From contig NC_134416.1 in NCBI RefSeq assembly GCF_030867145.1, positions 21,023,514 to 21,087,513 of the forward strand: 64,000 nt of DNA. The letters are read 5' to 3'. Positions within the stretch are counted from its first letter, which is position 1. Every line of letters begins with the position of its first letter. Source of the stretch: Opisthocomus hoazin (Eukaryota; Chordata; Aves; Opisthocomiformes; Opisthocomidae). A program made the translations under genes and the position numbers. Shown here in pieces: positions 12,331-24,929 of the stretch. The notes below the pieces were generated by a model. That model saw only the letters and a program-made list of their open reading frames with translations. It ran no database searches and was not told where the DNA came from.

Positions 12331-12562
12331 AACTTTGAAGTTCATTAAAGAAATACTTCTTCACTGAGAGGGTAGTCAAACACTGGAACAGGCTTCCTAG
12401 AGAGATGGTCAGTGTCCCAAAGCTGTCAATGTTCAAGAGGCATTTGGACAATGCCCTTACTAAGATGCTGTAACTTGGTCAGCCCTGAAGTGGTCAGGCA
12501 GTTGTACTAGATGACTGTTGTAGGTCCACTGCAACTGACCTGGCCTAGTCCAGTCTAGTCTA
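12331..12562 (+). mobile_element. CR1 3' fragment, diverged subfamily
   Basis: The blocks TACTTCTTCACTGAGAGGGT, CACTGGAACAGGCTTCC and the GTACTAGATGACTGTTGTAG 3' end follow the order of the CR1 3' coding end and 3' UTR. The final part (GGTCCACTGCAACTGACC) differs from the other CR1 copies here, so it is a different and probably older subfamily. The usual 8-bp tail is not preserved. Confidence 0.75.
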
Positions 12563-15500
12563 TATTATTATTTGATATGATGTAAGATATTTTTACCCTT
12601 TTCTTTCATAAAATCTCAATATTTAACCTGAATATGTTGTAGTCAGAGTACCTTTAGAGGTCATAAGGTGTAAATGGGTACATTAAGTGCACTTAACTAA
12701 TAACATTGCCTAACGGGCAAGGTAGAGTGCTCTTCTTTGGAGATGTGGACTCACAAGCAGTGGCAAATCATTTTACTTTTGATTCTGAGGTTTTCGTGGT
12801 GCTTAGTGTGCAGTTTAGAAGAGCAGCATGTGGTATATGCAGTTCTTTCTGACTTGGTCTGTTGTGAGTATATATTGAAGTTCGTTGCTGTCACTTTCTT
12901 CCTTGATGTTAAGCGGTGAATAAGCTATGGGGAGGAAAGGAAGAGCAGTGAATTTTTGTGGGAAAAGTCAATGATTTTGAATAAAATGTAGGCAACACCA
13001 TTACAGACAGGTGCCCTAGTTTTTGTTGTCATAAGCTTGCACTTAGCTGGTTTTCCTTTTCTGTGCTATCTTTATAAGAAAATGAAAGACAAAATTCTTA
13101 TTTATAATTAAAGTGCCCCATGCCAATGATGCCCACAGCCATGTGCTTCACTGAACCACACTCAAATTCTGCTTCATTCCATAATAAGCCATACTGAAGT
13201 CAGCATGAATAAAGGAAGTATGTGACCTTGAATGTCAGGTTTTACTGTTATGTAGATATGCAAACTGTCATTTGACATTTACCAAAATTATCTGACTGAT
13301 ATAAAGAGTTCATGTGGAGATTCTGCACAAAAAAATTTTTGGTTCTGTATGCTATAAAGAATGGATACCTTAATGTATCCAGCATCTGTGAAACCTATGT
13401 CTCATATATTCTCTCTATTCTTTATTGTTTTCAGTTTTGCTGCAAAACCACACACATCTTTGCTATTCAAAAGACCTAAGAAAAGATATTCTCTTACCTA
13501 CATCGAGATCGTATGAAATGAGTTTATTGCATCCTTATTTGATGAAAATTGTGATTCTCAGAATCAGATAGGAAAAAATAGTTTTGTCAATAACTAGGGA
13601 TTAAGAAGGAAAGGTGCTCCATCTGATTTGCCACGCTTATTTGCTTTAAGTTGCCCTAATAATCTATAGTAGTTTCCTCTTTCCAAGTCAGTACTCCTCA
13701 GGGAAGGCTGTGATACTGCTCATCTCTTTCATCAGTTATTTCACATGTAGAGTTTGAGTGCACTGAATAAGTTACCACACACCATTTTTTCCACAGTAAT
13801 TGTCCATGTGCCCTCTTACCCCCTGATAAATGTGAAGCAATTGAAGATAGCTTACCATTTATAGATTGAAAGCCAATTCCCCATTTGAGAGAAGTAAACA
13901 ATTCCAAAGCCAGTTGATGCAAAGCAACTGATATATAGTGTAGCTTGCTGATGTATTGGTTCACCTTAGAATCATCTTCTACATGGGAAGACTCATGATC
14001 AGCTGTCTAATCTGGGATACACAGAAGCACTGGTCATGTTCTAGCAAATTTGCTAAAGCTCAGAATTTTGTACTGTTTTTATACACTCAAGTTCATGATT
14101 AGTTTTTAAATCTCTACAGACATTAAGCAAATGAAATATCTGTGTATAAGCATAAATTATCATCACTCTTCAGAAAGGTCAAATTTAAAACAGAATTTCT
14201 AAAATATCTTAATTTATTCAAAGGAAATAAAACCAAAATACTCCATACAAAAAAGTTAACTGTCATTTATGGACTGAAACAAGCGGTTAAGTTTATCAGC
14301 TGAACCAGAAGCTGAACTTTCATAGCCTGGCACAAGGGTGATGTAATTCAAGTCATTTTAGCCTGCATTGAAAAATGGCTAAATTAACTCAAATGACATT
14401 GCATCGATCATAAAAATAAGCATGTAGTTCATCACTATAGCTCAATTAATGCAACATAACTTGATACCTTATAGAAACTTTGTGCTTGAGTTCTTTCTTT
14501 CATTAGGATCATTTAAGGACCAATTTTAGTGTACGGATAATTTGCTTCATCATCTGTGAAGAAGGAAGGAGACTGTAATTTTGTACAGCTGTCAGCTGTA
14601 CAACCAGTTTTGACAGTAAGAAGATGCTATTCTGTTTCTCAGCCTGTGCTCACTATGGGAAAGAACAAGATGTCAGGCCGTGAAATTAGAACTTTTCCAT
14701 TACTTTATCAAAGTTTTTATATTGCATTTGTCTCCCTAATGCCTGAATAAGGGAATCTTTAATGGACATTCCCGTCTCCTGTACAGTTACAAAAAATGTG
14801 ATTTTCCTAAAAATCTAAAAATATCTGGCATGTTGAAAGAAAACTGATAAATTAATTACAAGGAATTTTTATTCCTATTCACATAGTAACAGCTTCTCTA
14901 AGCATTGAAATATATGCGCATTAGGAAAAATCTCTTGTTTTAACATTGTTCATACAGCACAAGGGGTGTGATTTGATGTCACATTAATGTATCTGGAGAC
15001 ATTGGTGTGTGATTATAATTACTCTGAGTGGAGGACTAATTTAATGATTCTGAAAAAAGTTCTTTTTTTTTTACACCAGCTTGAATGATCTTTGTATTTG
15101 TAGATGCATGTATAGAGATTTACATATATGTATGTCTAATAATATGTGTGCTTATAGGACTTTCTATTGATATTGAGATCTGACAAGTTACACAACCCAC
15201 TGAAGAATATAGGGATACAGATATTTTTACTTCAGTTTCAGCATTTCCTGTTCATCATTTGTGACCAAAGTTATGACATCTGTTTCAAGATAAAATGACG
15301 GCAATACTGCCAAACAAAATGATAAAACTGCAATTACCATTTACGCACTGCTTATTTAAAAAACCTGTTTCTCAAAAACATCGTTTTTAGGTCATCCAGT
15401 CTGCCCCTTTTCTCTCATAGCACCTAAAGCCTTTGTCCAAAGTAAATACTATGCATCAGGAGCCATGTAAAGAACTGCAAGAGTTCTATTTATGAAAGCA

Positions 15501-15669
15501 TCAATTATATTGATTTTCAGTGTTAAACAATTTGGAGACTTCAGTAGCTAGGAGCTATGAGAAGCTAGAGTAGAAGATAGAGGTACAACCACAGGAACCT
15601 CCCACGCACTGCAAAGATCACTGAGAGACCTCTCCTCTTGGATGGTGACGTGGAGCTCATTACAGTGGT
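12563..15669. other. Intergenic stretch with no recognised gene
   Basis: The stretch is AT-rich and without coding signals. I find no RNA gene or repeat family that I can name. Short poly-T (about 15,064-15,072) and AT-rich words are the only simple features. Confidence 0.55.
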
Positions 15670-15689
15670 TGCCATTACCCTCTTCCTTC

Positions 15690-15914
15690 ATCCCATCAGT
15701 GGCAGGGACCAGCACTGAAAGGGGCAGGAAAACTCACCTGGTTAACAGGTGGCTCAGGGACCGGTGCCATCGGTCAAATTTTGGCTTCTTTGATCATGGG
15801 GAGGTGTACACAGCACCGGGCCTGCTGGCGACAGGTGGAACTCAGCTGTCTCAAAGGGGAAAAAGAGTTCTTGGCCACGAGCTGGTGGGGCTCATTGAGA
15901 GGGCTTTAAACTAG
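15690..15914 (+). pseudogene. CR1 ORF1 C-terminal remnant (esterase-like domain)
   Basis: The open frame ends ...LGHELVGLIERALN at 15,914. It matches the end of avian CR1 ORF1, which carries an SGNH/GDSL-type esterase domain. Recognisable blocks are LVNRWLRDRC, FGFFDHGEVY, APGLLATGG and LSQRGKRVL. In the family I know the segment before LSQRGKRVL as DGVH, which carries the catalytic Asp and His. Here it reads GGTQ, so both would be missing. The upstream part of ORF1 is absent because the insertion is 5'-truncated. Confidence 0.75.
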
Positions 15915-15953
15915 GTTCGAAGGGGGAAGGGGACATCGCCCAGATCACTAGGG

Positions 15954-16700
15954 ATGAGCCTAGGCTTCGCGTGCAAAGGCCAGGGGTGAGATTGACAGCC
16001 CAGCTCAAGTGTGTCTACACCAATGCACGTAGCATGGGCAATAAACAGGAGGAGCTGGAAGCCATTATACAGCAGGACGGCTATGACTTGGTCGCCATCA
16101 CAGAAACGTGGTGGGACAACTCGCATGACTGGCATGCTGTCATGGATGGCTACAGACTCTTCAGGAAAGACAGACCAACAAGGAGAGGTGGGGGAGTTGC
16201 TCTATATGTGAGGGAGCAACTGGAATGCATTGAGCTTGGCCTGGGGGCAAATGAGGAACAAGTTGAGAGCTTGTGGGTTAGAATTAAGGAACAGGCTCAT
16301 GAGGGTGACCTTACGGTGGGTGTGTACTACAGGCCACCTGACCAGGAGGAGGAGGTTGATGAGGCCTTCTACAGGCAGCTGCAAGCAGCCTCACAGTCAC
16401 AGGCCCTGGTTCTCATGGGGAACTTCAACCACCCTGACATCAGCTGGAAAGACCATACAGCTAGGCAGGCGCAATCCAAGAGGTTTCTACAGAGCATCGA
16501 TGATAACTTTCTGATGCAAGTGGTGGAGGAACCAACAAGGAAAGGTGCTCTGCTGGACCTTGTCTTAACAAAAAAGGAGGCACTGGTGGAGGATGTGAAG
16601 GTCGGAGGTAGACTCGGCTGCAGTGACCACGAAATGGTCGAGTTCAGGATCCCGCGTGGAGGAAGCAGGGCGATAAGCAGGATCAAAGCCTTGGACCTCA
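15954..16700 (+). pseudogene. CR1 ORF2 endonuclease domain, inactivated
   Basis: The probable ORF2 start ATG is at 15,954 (MSLGFACKG), 40 bp after the ORF1 stop. A one-base shift near 15,985 moves the reading into the frame that runs to 16,840. The apurinic-type endonuclease fold is clear: YTNARSMGNKQEEL near the start, the ITETWW motif, VGVYYRPP, the Asp-Asn loop, and CSDHEMVEF near the end with the catalytic SDH intact. The loop that normally reads GDFN reads GNFN (about 16,420), which replaces a catalytic aspartate. This domain nicks the target DNA to prime reverse transcription in active copies. A second frameshift near 16,700 separates it from the RT. Confidence 0.9.
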
Positions 16701-16701
16701 G

Positions 16702-18772
16702 AGGGCTAACTTTGCCCTCTTCAAGGAGCTACTGGGAGGAATCCCCTGGGACAGGGCTCTCGAAGGCAGGGGGGTCCATGAGTGCTGGTCGCTCTTTAAA
16801 CGACACTTCCTTCATGCTCAGGAGCAATGCATCCCCCTGAGAAAGAAATCGAGCAAAGGAGGCAGGAGACCTGCATGGTTAAACACGGAGCTTCTAGCAG
16901 AGATCAGGCAGAAGAGAAAGGTCCATGGAATGTGGAAAGAGGGGCAGGCCACTTGGGAAGAGTACAGGAACGTGGTCAGAGCGTGCAGGGATGCGACGAG
17001 GAAGGCCAAGGCCCACCTGGAATTGAAGCTGGCAAGGGATGTCAAAAACAACAAGAAGGGTTTCTTCAACTACATCAGCAGCAAAAGGAAGGCTAGGGAC
17101 AATATGGGGCCGCTGCTGAATGAGGCGGGTGTCCTGGTGACGGAGGATGCGGAGAAGGCAGAGCTACTGAACGCCTTCTTTGCTTCAGTCTTCAGTGCTA
17201 AGACTGGCCCTCAGGAATCCCAGACCCCAGAGGTAAGAGAAGAAGCCTGCAGAGAGGATGACTTTCCCTTGGTCGAGGAGGACCGTGTGAGGGATCCCTT
17301 AAGTGATCTGGACGTCCACAAATCCATGGGCCCTGATGGAATGCACCCACGAGTGCTGCGAGAGCTGGCGGATGTCATTGCTGAGCCACTCTCCATCATC
17401 TTTGAGAGGTCCTGGAGGACAGGAGAGGTGCCCGAGGACTGGAGAAAGGCCAATGTCACTCCAATCTTCAAAAAGGGCAAGAAGGAGGACCCAAGGAACT
17501 ACAGGTCGGTCAGCCTCACCTCCATCCCAGGAAAGGTGATGGAGCAGCTTATCCTGGAGGCCATCATCAAAAGCAAGTGGAAGAAAAGAAGATTATCAGG
17601 AGTAGTCAGCATGGATTCACCAAGGGGAAATCATGCCTGACCAATCTGATAGCTTTCTACGATGACATGACTGGCTGGGTAGACGAAGGGAGAGCCGTGG
17701 ATGTTGTCTACCTCGACTTCAGCAAGGCTTTCGACACAGTCTCCCATGATATCCTCCTAGGGAAGCTCAGGAAGTGTGGGCTGGATGAGTGGTCAGTGAA
17801 GTGGATTGAAACAGGCTGAATGGCAGAACTCAGAGGGTTGTCATCAGCGGCGCTGAGTCTAGTTTGAGGCTGATAACTAGTGGTGTCCCCCAGGGATCAG
17901 TACTGGGCCCAGCTTTGTTTTTCTTCATCAACGACCTGGATGAAGAGTTAGAATGTACCCTCAGCAAGTTTGCTGATGACACCAAACTGGGAGGAGTGGT
18001 AGACACACCGGAAGGCTGTGCTGCCATTCAGCGTGACCTGGACAGGCTGGAAAGTTGGGCAGAGAGGAACCTGATGAGGTTCAACAAAGCCAAATGCAGG
18101 GTCCTGCACCTGGGGAGGAACAACCCCATGCATCAGTATAGGCTTGGGGTGGACCTGCTGGAGAGCAGCTCTGTGGAGAGGGACCTGGGTGTCCTGGTGG
18201 ACGACAGGTTAACCATGAGCCAGCAGTGTGCCCTGGCTGCCAAGAAGGCCAATGGAATCCTGGGGTGCATCAAGAAGAGTGTGGCCAGCAGGTCAAGGGA
18301 GGTTCTCCTTCCCCTCTACACTGCCCTAGGGAGGCCTCATCTGGAGTACTGTGTCCAGTTCTGGGCTCCCCAGTTCAAGACAGATGAAGAGCTACTGGAG
18401 AGAGTCCAGCGGAGGGCTACAAGGATGGTGAGGGGACCGGAACATCTCTCCTATGAGGAAAGGCTGAGGGAGCTGGGCTTGTTCAGCCTGAAGAAGAGAA
18501 GGCTGCGAGGGGACCTAATAAATGCTTGTAAATATCTCAAGGGTGGGTGTCAGGAGGATGGGGCCAAGCTCTTTTCAGTAGTGCCCAGCGACAGGACAAG
18601 GGGCAATGGGCACAAACTGAGGCACAGGAAGTTCCAGCTGAACATGAGGAAGAACTTCTTCCCTCTGAGGATGAGGGAGCACTGGAACAGGCTGCCCAGG
18701 GAGGTTGTGGATTCTCCTTCTCTGGAGATATTCAAGACCCGCCTGGACAAGCTCCTGTGCAGCCTAGTGTAG
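16702..18772 (+). pseudogene. CR1 ORF2 reverse transcriptase, frameshifted
   Basis: The reverse transcriptase occupies three successive frames: 16,702 to about 17,570, about 17,577 to 17,813, and 17,816 to 18,772. Recognisable motifs in order are [45 protein letters not shown], motif A YLDFSKAFDTVSHD, motif [13 protein letters not shown] and motif [10 protein letters not shown] with the catalytic Asp pair. The C-terminal region ([55 protein letters not shown]) is open to the normal stop at 18,770-18,772. The protein would be non-functional because of the shifts. It belongs to the mobile element, not to a host gene. Confidence 0.93.
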
Positions 18773-18864
18773 GTGACCCTGCTTCGGCAGGAGGGTTGGA
18801 CTAGATGACCCACAGAGGTCCCTTCCAACCCCTACCATTCTGTGATTCTGTGATTCTGTGATTC

Positions 18865-20490
18865 CTGAAGTTGAGCAGCGCTAGACTGTCTCTGGGTATT
18901 TTCCTTTTCCAAGCATCAAGGGTACTTCCCCAGAAATATCTCCACAATATTGGAGTGTTGTTTCTCCTGACGCAGCCATTCCTATGCCTGTAGCCTAAAT
19001 AAAGTCACTGGGCCATGCGGCAAATATAAGCATCATCATATGGAGTCAGCTGGGAGAGGTGTGGCCTGCAATACGTGGCTGAAATCACTGAGGTGTCAAT
19101 TCAGTAACGAAAATGTTTTTGTTTTTTATGTATTATTCTTCAGACCAATATTCTAAGGATGTTAACTACCCTCTGATAATATATAGCAAATTTCTGATAA
19201 ATTAATGCCTTACATCAGGATTATTCTTGCTGTTATGAGAAAATGGCTGGCAAAAGCCTTGAAAACTACTCACTTCTTCATATGAATTTAAATGTATGTT
19301 TTCTTTTTTTAGATATAATCTTTTATATATGTCTTTATTTACATATGTATATTTTATATAAGATTCATTTAATCTTATACATTTCATACAACTTTAAGTA
19401 TAAACGTCCCTACAAAATACCTTCATGTAAAATATTTAACTTTCATTTCTCTGATACATTTTTACGATATAGAATTTGTCAACAATTTCCTAAAACAGCC
19501 TGATCTTACGAGCCTTGCCTTTCATTTCACAACACTTTAGCAATCATATGCACCAAATGAAATGAAAGATTAATACAGTTACAGCATTTTAGGAGTATAT
19601 GTGCAACTGAAGTCAGTGATTACCTGGTTAGAGTAGTTACAGTGTAGAAATTATTCATGTTAGGCATGAGACCAGTTGTGACAGTACATGGGTTTTGTTT
19701 TACCGTCCCCCTGCTTCCAGAATCACAGCTAAAAGCCCCGTGCTTTGTCCCCTGGGAAACATCGTGCTTAGTGACTGGAAGCTACGGCTCCACTGCTGGG
19801 GAAGGCACGGGGAGATGGATGTGTTTGTACCCACCGCATTGCTGTCCCCTCTGCAGTGCTAGCACTACGGCTTCACAACATACCGCAGGTGGCTATTCTG
19901 GGTCTGTTTCTGAGCATGTAAAAATTAAATTGTAGGCTTTCATTTCCACACAGCCTTATCAACTGGCCATGAATAATAATTTCTGACAAATTTAACACCT
20001 CTCCGATCTGTAGGTAGGCTCAGGCCTGCTAGGAAAAGCGAAAATAATTTTGTTTCTCTCATCCATTTCATTCCCACTTTGAATTCCTGTGCAAAACGTA
20101 GGTGTAGTCTGTCATCTTCACCTCCCTCAAAAGCGTTGACACTTGAGCCAGCCAGGAGAGGGTACTGGAGAACACAGTCTATCATACAGCTCCCTGGGGT
20201 ACTTTTGTGCCTCAAAACCCAAACCAAAGTCCATCAAAGTTATTGTGCTTTTCTGTTATCCCATCTCTTTACTTCATTCCTTCACTAATTCAAACTTCCT
20301 GCTGCCCATCTTATCCCTTTCAAATGGCATATTACAAGGGCAGGCAAATAATATACACAAATCTCTTCAGGTCAGGGATTTTGTTGAGATGGATTCACTT
20401 GTTATTTAGAAAAGATTTAACGTCCTCTAACCTTAAACATGAATTTGTGTATCTGCCTCTCCCAGATGCCTGTTTAAAGGTTCTGTGGAA
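18865..20490. other. Intergenic stretch with no recognised gene
   Basis: The stretch is AT-rich, especially around 19,300-19,450. No gene, RNA or named repeat is recognised. The ORF of 92 codons at 19,657-19,935 has no motif. Confidence 0.55.
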
Positions 20491-21626
20491 AATCATAGAA
20501 CCACAGAATGATAGAATAGTCTGGGTTGGAAGGGACCTTTAAAGATCATCTAACTCTCCTGTCACGGTCAGGGACATCTTTAACTAGACCAGGTTGCTCA
20601 GAGCCCCATCCAACCTGGCCTTGAACACTTCCAGTGATAGGGCATCCACAGGTTCTCTGGGCAACGTGTTCCACTCTCATCATAAAAATTTTCTTCCTTA
20701 TGTCCAATCTAAACCTACCCTCTTTCAGCTTAGAACTATTGCCCCTTGTCCTATAACTACAGACCTTGGTAAAAAGTCTACATCTTTCTTATAAGACACC
20801 CTTATTGAAATGCTGCATTAAGGTCTTCCTGGAGCCTTTTCCTCTCTGAGCTGAACAACCCCAACTCTCAGCCTTTCCTCCTAAGAGAGATGTTCCAGCC
20901 CTCTGATCATTTTTGTGGCCTCCTCTGGCCCTGCACCAACAGCTCCATGTCTTTTCTGTGCTGAGGGCTCCAGAGCTGGATGCAGGACTCCAGGTGGGCT
21001 CTCACCAGACCAGAGTAGAGGGGCAGAATCACCTCCCTTGCCCTGCTGGTCAAGCTGCTTTTGCTGCAGCCCAGGATACGGCTGGCCTTCTGGGCTGCAA
21101 GTGCACATTGTTGGCTCATGTCCAGCTTTTCATCCATCAGTACCCCAAAGTCCTTCTCAGCAGGGCTGCTCTCAATCCCTTCACCCCCCAGCCCGTACTG
21201 AAAGTGGGTGTTGCCCCAGCTCATGTGCAGGACCTTGCACTTGGCCTTCTTGAACTTCATAGGTCCACTTCTCCAGCCTGTCAAGGTCTCTCCGGACGGC
21301 ATCCCTTCCCTCAAGAATATCAACTGCATTACTCAGCTTGGTGTCACCTCAAACTCACTGAAGGTGCACTCAATCCCACTGTCTATATCACTGATAAAGG
21401 TATCGAACAGTATGAGTCCCAATGTGGACCCTTGAGAGACAGCTCTTTCCACTTATCTCCATTTGGACATTGAGCCATCGACTACAAATCTCTGCATGTG
21501 GCAATCCAGCAAATTCCTTATCCATCAAATAGTCCATCCATCAAATCCATATGCCTTCAATTTAACAACAAGGATATTGTGTGGGACCGTGTCAAAGGTC
21601 TTACAAAAGTCCTGATAGATGACGTC
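20491..21626 (-). mobile_element. CR1 LINE fragment, older subfamily, ~1.1 kb
   Basis: Read on the minus strand it runs from the RT palm region to the 3' end. There is a degenerate copy of the motif A region at about 21,590-21,626, then the FADDTKLG region (broken), [13 protein letters not shown] (about 21,230), [19 protein letters not shown] (about 21,080-21,130), and the 3' UTR. It ends with CAGAATGATAGAATAG and CATAGAACCACAG, remnants of the 8-bp tail, at 20,491-20,518. Frameshifts and stops break it throughout. Its sequence differs clearly from the 15.7 kb copy, so it represents an earlier wave of insertion. Confidence 0.9.
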
Positions 21627-23354
21627 AGACTAAGAACAGCTTTGAAGAACAGAACAATTACATTTATTTATTTTTCTTGCTGTTTCTCTTTCTGACAGAC
21701 TCCTACTCTGAGTCACAGAGAGACCAGACTTAAAAGGGCGCCAGAGGTGGCCCATAAGGTCTGTGCTTAGGGGCACAGCAGCAGGAAAGCTGAAGCTGCT
21801 CCTGGTTTCCCTGTCATGGTTGTACTGAGCTCACAGCATGAGCCAGGCTGCCCTGCTACTGTGCCAAAGCTTGTTCTATAAAAGTGATTTTCTTGGGTGG
21901 CTTTCTTCGTTATCTCTGTTGGCTCTACCAAATTTGATAGTTTGGACAATGGTGATCTCTTGACAACCAGATTGTGACATCCCAACTTATTTCAAGACAG
22001 AGACTGTCAAACAGCTGTAAAATTATTATTTATTATGTTAATGAAATTATTAAAAAGTCTACCTTAACCCAAGCTTTGATTCTAATCTGCAAGGTTCTGT
22101 CTTGGTCAAATCTTTTAGCCATCCATGTTCCAAACAACAAATTTATTAACTTTTTTAACCTGCAGCCTGGAATTAGGAAACAGAAGTTCTGGAATAGGAA
22201 GTATTTAGATAAATAGTTCCCCATCTCACCTTTTCAACTAGGATGTTTCTGATATTTTTAGATGCCTGGAAAAAAAAATGCTAGTTCACTAATATGGTGT
22301 TGCTACTTTTATAAATGCTGCTGTGATCCCCTGACTTCAGAAAGTGGCAAACAGCAGTAAGAATAATTAAAGAATAAAAACAGGAAAGATGGCATTTCAT
22401 TCAGGCAGACCAAACATCCATGTTAAATCAGGATTTATGACAGCAAACACAGAGTGTATAATGCAGTGTTTATGAGCTCCTTTCTGCCATGCTTTCATTA
22501 TTTCCAGGAACTTCCACATGTCGAGTCACCTGTGTTCTCCAGTCTTAATAGCAGAGGCATCTTCAGGTGACCCCTCAAAGCAGATAAGAGAGATCTTTGC
22601 CATATTGTTAAAATAAACTGCATAATAATTTTTTTTCTGGCACTATTAATTTACTCTATCACATTCAGAAAGCTTTTTTCAGTTTTTGCAATTCAACTGA
22701 TTTAATTTTTTATTGCTTTCAAAATTAGCCTTAATTATTTTTAAATGCACATGAGTTTTCAAATGGAGGAATTCAGCTCACCAGGTCTGCATCAGAGCAA
22801 GCTTTCATCTGGAGGCAACATGTATAATTTACCAGTTCAGTCTTCTCAGGAGAGAACAAGAGACGGCAAGGCTGCGCTTCTGTTATTCAGCTCAGGAAGT
22901 GGAATAGCGGCTACAACCTTGCTAGGGTGCCTTTTCCACCCATGGTGCCTGAGTCTGTAGGACACACAGAAGTCCTTCCCCCAGGCTGCCCTGGTTGGCA
23001 GTGCTGCAGCCCACTTCCACGGAGCAGCCAGGCAGCATGGCAGCAGCATCCATGGGCTGCACCAACGCATGTCTCACCTGCTCTGTGCTGAGGTACAGGG
23101 GGAAGCAGTGGGGAAGGAAAGGAAGAGGTTAAGGATGGGAGAGAAGCCTCTTCCATCCCAGACAGACTTGTGCAATTGAGGAATGAGCAGCCGTTCAGAG
23201 GAAAAAGCAGTGACCAAAGAGGAGACAAGTGTTGCTGATGACACAAAGCCATTCAGGGCACGATGTGGGTTGCCTGAGTGCTATTGGGTTACCATGCTGA
23301 GTGGTTAGGCCATCATGCTATAGAAAAAATTCAATGAAAAGTGGTGATGTCACC
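21627..23354. other. Intergenic stretch with no recognised gene
   Basis: I recognise no gene or repeat here. Around 22,900-23,180 the GC content is moderately higher, but without CpG enrichment or a motif. Confidence 0.5.
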
Positions 23355-23480
23355 TCACATCTAATTAAGCTGTGGAACTCCGTTCTGCAGAAGGTGGTGG
23401 ACTTCGCGATTGTAGGGGTGGCTGCAGAAAACAACTGGGAAAATTCACAGATCAAAATCCACCTAGATCTAGAAGATACA
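23355..23480 (+). mobile_element. Possible very old CR1 3' fragment
   Basis: The words AATTAAGCTGTGGAACTC and CAGAAGGTGGTGGAC resemble the 'WNxLP.EVV' part of old CR1-type 3' ends. No tail or further homologous block is visible, so this stays tentative. Confidence 0.35.
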
Positions 23481-24929
23481 ACTTCACCTCTGCTGCTGAA
23501 AGCCCTTGACCTACAAATTGCCACAGTCCAAGAAAATATTTTGCAAACATACCACTGGATGCGTAACCCTCCCTTCTATGCTTTCTCATGCTCGCAGTGC
23601 TGGCCAGCGGCAGGCAGGACACTGTCCCACTGCCCTTTCGCCTGAGCCCTTACGGCCTGTCTTAGGTTTTCATTAGCTTAAATGTCGGCATTATAATAAA
23701 AACAAATTTGAAAACCAAAGGAAAAAAATTTAATTACTCCCAAAACTTCCAAGTAAAACTTGACAGTACAGCATCACTCTTATGCCTGTTTAATTTGGAA
23801 GGCCTTCTTCCAGTATGGTATTTTAGCTTATAGTGTTTTTCCCTTGTATTCAGTAAATGTATTCAGCTTTGGCATTATTTACTGCATTTCTCATACAGGA
23901 TGAGTACCTGCCAGAAGACGTGCCTTCTAAGGACAGCATATTTTCTGATTTTGATAGGGAGGAAAGATTTCTATTAATTCCATAGAAAATTCTGTTTTGC
24001 TGGAGTAAGGTTAGCAGACATAATTTATAATACTATGCAGGGAGACCACAGCTATGAATTACTTTGTCTTTTCAAATATTGCTATACATTCACTACCTAA
24101 CACCAAACCTATTTTCCTTCTTATAAGGGATAAAATCCAGTATATAATCCAGCTTAACTCTATTGATTTTTATGAATTTATTATTAAAAAAGCACACATA
24201 CACACTTTATTGCTAGAAAAATATATTTGTTATAAATACATATATATATATATAGGCTTATGGTATTTGATCTCATCTTCAAGATGCCCACTTTCTGAAA
24301 AAAATATATCAGACATCATGTTTTAAAGTGGAGTGACATGAATATATATATTAAGCTGTCATGTGTTTTAGTCAAAAACACCTCAGTTAACACTTCAGTG
24401 GAAACTTGCTCTATAAAAGAACTATCAGATAACAGATTTTAATTGCAAGACAAACTTTTTACTTTTGTGTAAGTGAAATAAAATGTGATTCAACTAGCAA
24501 GGGACATTTGGAGTACTTCAATAATAGGGGAAAAACCCAAACTTTCAGTCTACCACTCAGTGAGTATGAACAACTGATGCTGCCAAGTTTCATTTCACTA
24601 AAAAGATCACTTGCCAATCAAGTGGTTACCATTCGTGACAACTGTGAAAGACCTCAGCTTTGAAAAGGGATGCAAGAGGTTAAGAAGATTGAAGCTGCAC
24701 CCCAAGGAGTCGATCAACCATGCTGGGAACCCATCCCTGGCAGAAAGGCTGGCTGGCACAGACACAGCCTATTTATCAACTTCCCGGGCAGCAACGATCC
24801 CTGCTGCAGTCTGAAGGGCAACTGGGCTGAAAAGCCTAGAGAGGTAGATTTTATTTGGCTAATATCTACCAATGTTCAACTGGGAGCCAGCCACAGTGCT
24901 GGCCTCTTTTCAGTTCCCCCCCCAATCCT
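23481..24929. other. Intergenic AT-rich stretch
   Basis: I recognise no gene. A short (AT)n run lies at about 24,238-24,255 (TACATATATATATATATAGG region). The part 24,610-24,930 may be an extension of the ancient CR1 that follows, but I cannot align it. Confidence 0.5.

Larger units (their letters stand above)
15670..18864 (+). mobile_element. CR1 LINE retrotransposon, nearly complete, 5'-truncated
   Basis: This is a non-LTR retrotransposon about 3.2 kb long; a full CR1 is about 4.5 kb. In order it holds the 3' end of ORF1, the ORF2 endonuclease, the reverse transcriptase, the C-terminal region, a 3' UTR with GGTTGGACTAGATGACC, and the tail ATTCTGTGATTCTGTGATTC at about 18,837-18,864. ORF2 is broken by four apparent single-base shifts (near 15,985, 16,700, 17,570 and 17,813). 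I see no premature nonsense codon in the conserved frame apart from those the shifts cause. The 5' edge is uncertain by about 50 bp, and no target duplication is obvious. From 18,026 onward it is almost identical to the minus-strand copy at 42,501-43,337. Confidence 0.95.
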
